Assembly (NCBI RefSeq): GCF_007896895.1
Contig: NZ_VOGW01000197.1
Location: forward strand, 38,533 to 102,532
Direction of reading: 5' to 3'
Source: Streptomyces misionensis
Lineage (GTDB): Bacteria; Actinomycetota; Actinomycetes; Streptomycetales; Streptomycetaceae
DNA length: 64,000 nt
The translations under genes were made by a program, and so were the position numbers. Below the pieces are notes generated by a model. It ran no database searches. It had not been told where the DNA came from and saw only the letters and a list, made by a program, of their open reading frames with translations. Of the stretch, positions 58,909 through 64,000 are shown piece after piece. Within the stretch, counting starts at the first letter, position 1. Each line of letters begins with the position of its first letter.

Positions 58909-59160
58909 TCAGCCCGAGCGCTGGCGGGAGCGGGCCCGGCGGCGCAGCGCCCGGCGCTCCACCTCGGTGGTACCGCCCCAGACACCGATGCCCTGACCGG
59001 TCTCCAGCGCCCAGTCGAGACACTGCTCCCGGACCGGGCAGTGCCCGCAGACCGCCTTGGCCTGCTCGGCCTGCACCTGCGCGGGCCCGGTGGTGCCTAT
59101 GGGGAAGAAGAGGTCGGGATCCTCATGACGGCACGCGGCATGTTCGCGCCAGTTCTCCAT
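58909..59160 (-). CDS. WhiB-family [4Fe-4S] regulator, WblE/WhiB1-like
   Basis: An 83-residue WhiB-like protein. Four cysteines C10, C38, C41 and C47 bind the iron-sulphur cluster (VCGHCPVREQC), followed by the turn GVWGG and the basic tail ERRALRRRARSRQR for DNA. The N-terminal MENWREHAACRHEDPDLFFPIG and length resemble WblE/WhiB1, which bind region 4 of the primary sigma factor and respond to nitric oxide. An upstream in-frame extension exists but has no ribosome site. No partner gene adjacent. Confidence 0.92.
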   Translation of the reverse strand: MENWREHAACRHEDPDLFFPIGTTGPAQVQAEQAKAVCGHCPVREQCLDWALETGQGIGVWGGTTEVERRALRRRARSRQRSG

Positions 59161-59309
59161 GGAAGTCTCCTGGGTCGGATCGGGAAATGTCCGTGTCCTG
59201 TCGAAGGCGTTCCGGGGGCGGGTGACCGGTCGTCGCGGAGTGAAACGGCGACGGCCGCAACGGGCCCGGGATCGGCGCCGGACCGACGACTTCCGGCCAC
59301 CTCTCGCTC

Positions 59310-60191
59310 TCAGGCCCGCAGCGCCTTCGCCGCCGTGGCCGTCACCGCCTCGGCCAGCGCCGCCAGCGAGGGGGAGTCGAGCCTCCACTGCTGCCAGTAC
59401 AGGGTGACGTCCATCCACTCGCCGGGGGCGAGCAGGGTGAGCAGGCCCTCGTCCAGCAGGGGGTACGCCTGGACCTCCGGCACCATGCCCCAGCCGAGGC
59501 CCGCGACGACCGCGTCGAGGAAGCCCTCCGAGGTGGGCACGTAGTGCCGGTGCGGACCGGCCGAGACACCGCCGAGCCGGCGGACGTAGCCGTCCTGGAA
59601 GTCGTCCTTGCGGTCGAAGAGCACCACGGGCACCGAGACCAGCCCGTCCACCAGGGGCCGCCCACCGAGCCGGGTGCGGGCGAACTCCGGTGCGGCGACC
59701 GGGAGATAGCGCATCCGGCCGAGCGGGCGCGCCGTGCAGCCGGGCACCGGGTCGGGCGAGGAGGTCACCGCCGCCATCACCAGCCCCTCGCGCAGCAGCA
59801 CCGCGGTGTGCCCCTCGTCCTCGCGGTGCAGCTCGAAGCAGAGTCCCGGCACCCGGCTCAGCGCCGGCAGGAACCAGGTCGCCAGCGAGTCCGCGTTCAC
59901 CGCGACCGACACCCGGGTGGGCTCCCCGGCGCCGCTGAGCCCCAGTTCTCCCCACGCGTCGTGTTCGAGCCGGGCGAGCTGGCGGGCGTACCGCACCAGC
60001 ACCGCGCCGGACTCCGTGGGCCGCACCGGCTTGGTCCGTTGCAGCAGCACCCGCCCGGTGCGCTGTTCGAGCGCCTTGACCCGCTGGCTGACCGCCGAGG
60101 GCGTCACGTGCAGGGCGGCGGCCGCCGCGTCGAAGGTGCCCTCGTCGACCACCGCGAGCAGCGTCCGTACCTGATCCAGGGGGAGGTCCAT
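59310..60191 (-). CDS. lysG: LysG/ArgP-type LysR regulator
   Basis: A 293-residue LysR-family activator. The N-terminus MDLPLDQVRTLLAVVDEGTFDA, AAAALHVTPSAVSQRVKALE and RTGRVLLQRTKPVRPTESGAVL are typical of the LysG/ArgP group. The effector domain includes VSVAVNADSLATWFLPAL. ATG at 60191 opens divergently to a LysE exporter, the classic LysG-LysE arrangement in which basic amino acids switch on export. A dyad lies at 60200-60223 between them. Long upstream extension in the same frame lacks a start site. Confidence 0.93.
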   Translation of the reverse strand: MDLPLDQVRTLLAVVDEGTFDAAAAALHVTPSAVSQRVKALEQRTGRVLLQRTKPVRPTESGAVLVRYARQLARLEHDAWGELGLSGAGEPTRVSVAVNADSLATWFLPALSRVPGLCFELHREDEGHTAVLLREGLVMAAVTSSPDPVPGCTARPLGRMRYLPVAAPEFARTRLGGRPLVDGLVSVPVVLFDRKDDFQDGYVRRLGGVSAGPHRHYVPTSEGFLDAVVAGLGWGMVPEVQAYPLLDEGLLTLLAPGEWMDVTLYWQQWRLDSPSLAALAEAVTATAAKALRA

Positions 60192-60199
60192 CACGAGCG

Positions 60200-60223
60200 C
60201 TAAGGATACGTAAGAATCTTTAG
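60200..60223. promoter_or_regulatory. LysG operator dyad between lysG and lysE
   Basis: CTAAGGAT (60200-60207) and ATCTTTAG (60216-60223) are inverted arms with seven of eight matches around eight bases. The site starts nine bases from the regulator ATG and 38 bases before the exporter ATG, in an AT-rich patch. Confidence 0.6.
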
Positions 60224-60260
60224 CTGTACTTGATGCCCCTACGCCCTTAGCTTCGAACGC

Positions 60261-60881
60261 ATGAACAACACCGCCCTGACCGCAGCGGTCGCCGGATTCG
60301 GCACCGGCATGTCCCTGATCGTCGCCATCGGCGCCCAGAACGCCTTCGTCCTGCGGCAGGGGGTGCGCCGGGACGCCGTACTCGCCGTGGTCGGGATCTG
60401 CGCCCTGTCCGACGCGGTGCTCATCTCCCTCGGTGTCGGCGGCGTCGGCGCCCTCGTGGTGGCCTGGCCGGGCGCGGTCCGCGCGGTCGGGATCGTCGGC
60501 GGCGTCTTCCTGCTCTGCTACGGGCTGCTCGCCGCCCGCCGGGTGGTACGGCCCGCGGCCACCGGCCTGGTGGCGGCGGGCGAGGCCGCCGGTTCGCGGC
60601 GCCGGGCGGTGCTCGCCTGTCTGGCGATGACCTGGCTCAATCCCCACGTCTACCTGGACACCGTCTTCCTGCTGGGCTCCCTGGCCGCCGACCGGGGCCC
60701 GATGCGCTGGACCTTCGGGCTCGGCGCCGCGCTCGCCAGCCTGTGCTGGTTCACCGCGCTCGGCTTCGGCGCCCGGCTGCTCGGCCGGTACCTGGCCCGG
60801 CCCGGCGCCTGGCGGGTCCTGGACGGCCTGGTCGCCGCCACCATGCTCGTGCTGGGCGGCTCCCTGCTTCTGCGGGGCTGA
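60261..60881 (+). CDS. lysE: LysE/ArgO-type basic amino acid exporter
   Basis: A 206-residue LysE-family exporter with five or six helices. The conserved start is FGTGMSLIVAIGAQNAFVLRQGVRRD; CALSDAVLISLGVGGVG and LAMTWLNPHVYLDTVFLLGS are family signatures. It exports lysine or arginine under control of the divergent LysG. No terminator was recognised before the MFS gene 112 bases downstream. Confidence 0.93.
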   Translation: MNNTALTAAVAGFGTGMSLIVAIGAQNAFVLRQGVRRDAVLAVVGICALSDAVLISLGVGGVGALVVAWPGAVRAVGIVGGVFLLCYGLLAARRVVRPAATGLVAAGEAAGSRRRAVLACLAMTWLNPHVYLDTVFLLGSLAADRGPMRWTFGLGAALASLCWFTALGFGARLLGRYLARPGAWRVLDGLVAATMLVLGGSLLLRG

Positions 60882-60993
60882 GCGCGCGGGCGGTGCCGTC
60901 GCCCCTCCGAAGGCCGAGACGGGTCTCCCGCCCGGACGGATGCGATAGTTAGGCTCTCGAACTGAAAAGATGTAACGAGCAACCAGGACATCC

Positions 60994-62292
60994 GTGAACA
61001 CGAGCGAGAGCACGACCGAGACCGGCGGCGACGCGCAGACGGCCGACACCCCGCCCCGCCGGGGCTGGCGGCGCTGGGCGATGGACACCCGTCCGCTGCG
61101 CATCCCCGCCTACCGGCGCCTGTGGTCCTCGACCATCGTCACCTCCGTGGGCAGCCAGCTCACCGCCGTCGCCGTACCCAAGCAGATCTACGACATCACC
61201 CACTCCTCGGCCTGGGTCGGCTACGCGAGCCTCGCCGGCCTGGTGCCCATGGTGGTGTTCGCGCTGTGGGGCGGGGCGGTCGCCGACACGGTGGACCGCC
61301 GCAAGCTGCTGCTGGTGACGAACATCGGCATCGCGGTGACCTCCCTGCTGTTCTGGGCGCAGGCCGTCGGCGGGCTGGACTCGGTCGTCGTCCTCATGGT
61401 GCTGCTCGCGCTCCAGCAGGCCTTCTTCGGCCTCAACTCCCCGGCCCGCAACGCCTCCATCGCCCGGCTGGTCCCGGCCCGGGAACTGCCCGCCGCCAAC
61501 GCGCTCAGCTCCACCGTGATGCAGACCGGACTGGTGGCCGGGCCACTGCTCGCCGGTGTGCTCATCCCGGTGATCGGGCTGCCCGAGCTGTACCTGATCG
61601 ACGCCCTCGCGCTGTGCGTCACCGTGTGGGCCGTCTTCCGGCTGCCCGCGCTGCCCCCGCTCGGCGACGGCCCCGCCCGCCGTGCCGGGGTGCGCGAGAT
61701 AGCCGAGGGGTTCCGCTACATATCCGGGCACAAGGTGCTGCTGCTGTCCTTCCTCGCCGACATCGTCGCCATGGTGTTCGGCATGCCCCGCGCCCTGTTC
61801 CCGCAGCTGGCCGCGCAGACCTACCACGCCTGGGGCGAAGGGCTGGCGCTCGGCGTGCTGTTCGCCGGCATCCCGGTCGGCGCGGTGCTCGGCGGGCTCT
61901 TCTCGGGCGTCTTCTCCCGGGCCCGCCGGCACGGCTGGATGGTCATCGGCGCGGTCGTCGGCTGGGGCGTGGCCATCGCCGGGTCCGGGCTCAGCGGCAA
62001 CCTGTGGGTCGCGCTGGTCTTCCTCGCCGCGGCCGGGGTCGCGGACATGATCTCGATGGTGTTCCGGGGCGCGATCCTGCTGTCCGCCGCGACCGACGAG
62101 ATGCGCGGCCGGATGCAGGGGGTGTTCACCGTCGTGGTGGCGGGCGGCCCCAGGCTGGCCGACGTGCTGCACGGCACCGCCGGCTCCCTGTTCGGCCCGC
62201 GCGCGGCCGTCGCGGGCGGCGGTGCCCTGGTCGTGGTGCTGATGCTGGCCCTGGCCGCGGCCGTGCCCGCGCTGCGGCGCTACCGGATCTGA
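60994..62292 (+). CDS. MFS transporter, EntS-like
   Basis: A 432-residue major facilitator of the EntS/transmembrane secretion effector group (PF05977) with 12 helices. YRRLWSSTIVTSVGSQLTAVAVPKQIYDITHSSAWVGY starts helix 1; loop 2-3 has GGAVADTVDRRKLLLV and SPARNASIARLVPARELPAAN is the family signature. A hydrophilic 40-residue N-terminus precedes. GTG at 60994, AGGA upstream. Family members export siderophores or drugs; substrate unknown. No siderophore genes nearby. Confidence 0.88.
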   Translation: MNTSESTTETGGDAQTADTPPRRGWRRWAMDTRPLRIPAYRRLWSSTIVTSVGSQLTAVAVPKQIYDITHSSAWVGYASLAGLVPMVVFALWGGAVADTVDRRKLLLVTNIGIAVTSLLFWAQAVGGLDSVVVLMVLLALQQAFFGLNSPARNASIARLVPARELPAANALSSTVMQTGLVAGPLLAGVLIPVIGLPELYLIDALALCVTVWAVFRLPALPPLGDGPARRAGVREIAEGFRYISGHKVLLLSFLADIVAMVFGMPRALFPQLAAQTYHAWGEGLALGVLFAGIPVGAVLGGLFSGVFSRARRHGWMVIGAVVGWGVAIAGSGLSGNLWVALVFLAAAGVADMISMVFRGAILLSAATDEMRGRMQGVFTVVVAGGPRLADVLHGTAGSLFGPRAAVAGGGALVVVLMLALAAAVPALRRYRI

Positions 62293-62347
62293 GGCCGGGG
62301 CCCTTCCTCCGGACCGGGCCCGCTCGGCGGGACGGGGAGGACGGGCC

Positions 62348-62803
62348 CTACAGCGGGCTGCGGCGGCCCAGCGCGTACTCGTCCATCAGCCTGCCGCGGG
62401 TGATCTCCAGCCGGTGGGCGAGGATCTCGGCCACCGAGCGCACCAGCGACAGCCCGAGCAGCGGGTCCTCCACGCACAGCGCGAGCACCGAGGGCCCGTC
62501 GAACTCGTAGGCGCGCACGTTGCTGAAGGCCACCGAGCCGAAGTCCCACTGGTACGGCGGGAACAGCCAGGACCAGCCGAGCAGGTCGCCCGCGCCGAGC
62601 GTGCCCACGGTCACCCGCTTTCGTGCGGTGACCTCCTGGTCCAGATGGACCGCCCCCGAACGGATCACCCAGAACCGGTCGGCCGTGCCGCCCGCCTCGA
62701 AGATACGGGTGTCCTCCGGGAAGGACACCTCCTTGGCCAGCTCCATCAGGCGTTCGCGCTGCGCCTGGGGCAGGGCGGTCAGCAGTTTTATCGCTTTGGT
62801 CAT
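62348..62803 (-). CDS. Cyclic-nucleotide-binding-domain protein
   Basis: A 151-residue single-domain CNMP-binding (CAP_ED) protein. The beta-roll and its phosphate-binding loop are seen: SFPEDTRIFEAGGTADRFWVIRSGAVHL, then TVGTLGAGDLLGWSWLFPPYQWDFGSVAF. No DNA-binding domain follows, unlike Crp. GAGGAG precedes ATG 62803. The R-A-like residue of the cyclic-nucleotide pocket is not obvious, so ligand binding is uncertain. A GGATG/CATCC dyad lies at 63036-63055 in the upstream gap. Confidence 0.85.
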   Translation of the reverse strand: MTKAIKLLTALPQAQRERLMELAKEVSFPEDTRIFEAGGTADRFWVIRSGAVHLDQEVTARKRVTVGTLGAGDLLGWSWLFPPYQWDFGSVAFSNVRAYEFDGPSVLALCVEDPLLGLSLVRSVAEILAHRLEITRGRLMDEYALGRRSPL

Positions 62804-63084
62804 GGCGCGGGCTCCTCGCCGGCGGCGGTTCGGGTGCTGCGGGGCTCTGTGCGGGCCGGGTGCGTTCGTCACACCCATTTCAGCCGCTGGCGCCGCCCAG
62901 GGCACCTCGAAGGACGCGGATTTCTTGCGGGGAGCCGTCGCGCGGGCAGAAAAAAGCCCTGGCTGGACGGGGGAGGCCAGCCAGGGCAGTTCAGGGTGGG
63001 GCGGGGGCTCGGTGGCCCGCTCCGCCATCACTTATGGATGAACGATAAACCATCCGTGGCCGATTCACGCAACCCGGAAGCGGC
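62804..63084. other. Intergenic region with terminator and dyad
   Basis: Besides the terminator at 62950-62987 and the GGATG-N10-CATCC dyad (63036-63055), this 281-base gap shows no gene. It separates two minus-strand genes, so the CNMP gene has its own promoter here. Confidence 0.5.
62950..62987 (-). terminator. Intrinsic terminator for the minus strand
   Basis: GCCCTGGCTGG (62956-62966) pairs perfectly with CCAGCCAGGGC (62977-62987); A-run at 62950-62955 gives a U-tract in a minus-strand transcript. It lies downstream of the small gene at 63085-63327, which it should terminate. Confidence 0.88.
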
Positions 63085-63327
63085 CTAGGTGACTCGTCTC
63101 ACCCCCTCCGCCGTCAGCGGGGGTCCACCCGGCTGGACGATCTCCTCCAGCACCCGCAGCACCGCCTCGTACGCCCGTGCCCGCACCGCGGCCTCCCGCG
63201 CGCCCTCCGGGTCCTCGGCCGTCAGGGTCCGGGCGCGGTCCGCCCAGAGCCGTTCCCCTTCGGCCGCGCGGTCCCTGCCCCGCTGGATGCGCCGCAGCAA
63301 CTCGTCCGCGTCCACCACGTCGGTCAT
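63085..63327 (-). CDS. Small hypothetical protein, helical
   Basis: An 80-residue protein I do not recognise. It looks like a single long amphipathic helix pair: DADELLRRIQRGRDRAAEGERLWADRARTL then EGAREAAVRARAYEAVLRVLEEI, with a short tail. ATG at 63327; no ribosome site, but GGGTAC lies a few bases upstream on this strand, suggesting a nearly leaderless message from a SigB-group promoter. It is terminated by the hairpin at 62950-62987, which supports it being real. Confidence 0.55.
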   Translation of the reverse strand: MTDVVDADELLRRIQRGRDRAAEGERLWADRARTLTAEDPEGAREAAVRARAYEAVLRVLEEIVQPGGPPLTAEGVRRVT

Positions 63328-63452
63328 GCGCCACGGGTACCCCGTCCGGGCGAGGTGATGACACCGGCACCCAGCGTGTTTGAGGGGGCCGTCAAGGGTC
63401 AGCCGGACAGGGAGAGAGCGCGTATCCCGGCAGTGCCCCAGGGAGGGAAGGG

Positions 63453-63887
63453 ATGCCAGACATACACCCCACCAGCTCCTGCGCCCCGACGGACGAACCC
63501 TTGCGTCGGCCGCCGTGCCGCCCGGCCGACGCCCGCAGGACCGTACAGCGCGTGGTCACCGAGCGCTGCCGGGCCCGGCATCTGCCGCTCGGCCCGCACA
63601 CCATGGACGACGCGCTCCTGGTCACCTCGGAACTCACCACCAACGCCATCGTGCACGGCGGCGGCATCACCGGCTTCGACGTCGACGTGGACTCCGGCGG
63701 CGTCCGGGTCTCGGTCAGCGACCGCAGCGACGAACTCCCGGTCGCCACCGCCCCCGCGGACGGGCACGCCCCCACCCGCCGCCACGGCCGGGGCTGGCCC
63801 ATCGTCTGCCACCTCGCCCGGGACGTGCGCGTCAGCGAGCTGCCGTGCGGGGGCAAGCGGATCACGGCCGTCGTACCGCTGCGCTGA
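63453..63887 (+). CDS. RsbW-like ATP-binding anti-sigma kinase
   Basis: A 144-residue GHKL ATPase like the one at 32892. N-box in DALLVTSELTTNAIVHGGG; G1-like VRVSVSDRSDELPVATAP; ATP-lid end GRGWPIVCHLARDVRVSEL. The leader (1-35) is arginine/proline-rich. GGAGGGAAGGG precedes ATG 63453. It is probably a single gene; no cognate sigma factor or antagonist is adjacent in this window. Confidence 0.85.
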   Translation: MPDIHPTSSCAPTDEPLRRPPCRPADARRTVQRVVTERCRARHLPLGPHTMDDALLVTSELTTNAIVHGGGITGFDVDVDSGGVRVSVSDRSDELPVATAPADGHAPTRRHGRGWPIVCHLARDVRVSELPCGGKRITAVVPLR

Positions 63888-64000
63888 GCGCGCCGGGCAC
63901 CGCCCCGAGTCCCGGCGAGTCCCGGCGGGCCCTGCTGACCGCGCCCGGCCGTGCGCCCCGCCTCCCGCCTCCGCTTCCGCTTCCGCGCTCGTTCCCGCCT
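63888..64000. other. Trailing stretch, no gene seen
   Basis: The last 113 bases contain C/G-rich repeats of GTCCCGGCG and CCGCTTCC type and no recognisable coding or regulatory signal. Confidence 0.5.

Noticed and set aside
1..64000. CRISPR array, tRNA or rRNA genes, prophage, complete insertion sequence
   Set aside because: No regularly spaced repeats, cloverleaf sequences, structural phage genes or transposase coding sequence were found. The only mobile-like item is the small palindromic element at 37103.

Overview
The window is 64 kb of very GC-rich actinobacterial chromosome, almost certainly from Streptomyces or a close relative. Genes found only or mainly in sporulating actinomycetes occur throughout: a cell-wall-anchored chaplin, two SsgA-like proteins, an NsdA/NsdB-like regulator, a WhiB-family protein, a SigB/SigF-group sigma factor with RsbW-like ATPases, a streptophobe membrane protein, and DUF6328 and DUF6098 proteins. 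GTG and TTG starts are common, coding density is high and intergenic gaps are short. I see no rRNA, tRNA, CRISPR array, prophage, complete insertion sequence or biosynthetic gene cluster. It reads as a mosaic of single genes and two- or three-gene units.

Region by region. 0.4-8.5 kb: NsdA/NsdB-like regulator, PAS-PP2C phosphatase, SsgA-like protein, Tat-exported phospholipase C, Gfo/Idh/MocA oxidoreductase and a release-factor-fold protein. 9-16.6 kb: asparagine synthetase, a secreted DUF4232-type protein, a secreted tripeptidyl-peptidase-like hydrolase, a long chaplin, then a membrane protein, two GNAT acetyltransferases and a GlsB-type stress protein. 16.8-23.8 kb: a two-domain secreted protein, a GH2 exo-beta-D-glucosaminidase behind a CsnR-type operator, an APC permease, a GNAT gene with its ribosome site inside a hairpin, and an SPW membrane protein. 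24-30.7 kb: aldo/keto reductase, a BlaI/M56 signalling pair, adenosine deaminase, a DinB-like protein, and a divergent LysR/aldo-keto reductase pair. 31-34.3 kb: a stress-signalling patch with a small unknown protein, streptophobe, RsbW-like ATPase and sigma factor. 34.5-44.2 kb: enzymes (VOC, phosphotransferase, alcohol dehydrogenase, RNase H, F420 oxidoreductase, threonine dehydratase), a second SsgA-like protein, AIM24 and a serine hydrolase. 44.5-53.4 kb: M4 metalloprotease, SGNH hydrolase, universal stress protein, MBL hydrolase, AlkB, a TetR regulator with a flavoprotein, and DUF488. 53.6-63.9 kb: M1 peptidase, L,D-transpeptidase lipoprotein, a two-component system, DUF6098, WhiB, a LysG/LysE exporter pair, an MFS exporter, a cyclic-nucleotide-binding protein, a small unknown gene and a second RsbW-like ATPase.

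Functional links with sequence support: BlaI repressor and metalloprotease overlap ATGA; response regulator and kinase overlap GTGA; the LysG regulator diverges from its LysE exporter over a dyad; TetR precedes a FAD dehydrogenase behind a nested 43-bp palindrome; the GH2 glucosaminidase has a near-perfect copy of the chitosanase-regulon (CsnR) operator. Two decayed genes are visible, the C-terminal end of an aldo/keto reductase after the RNase H gene and the C-terminal half of a UBP-type zinc-finger protein before the universal stress gene. The strongest unexplained structure is a 168-bp palindromic, CTAG-flanked element at 37103-37270 whose stem mismatches are all G-U compatible on one strand. 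I did not find a convincing new multi-gene system.
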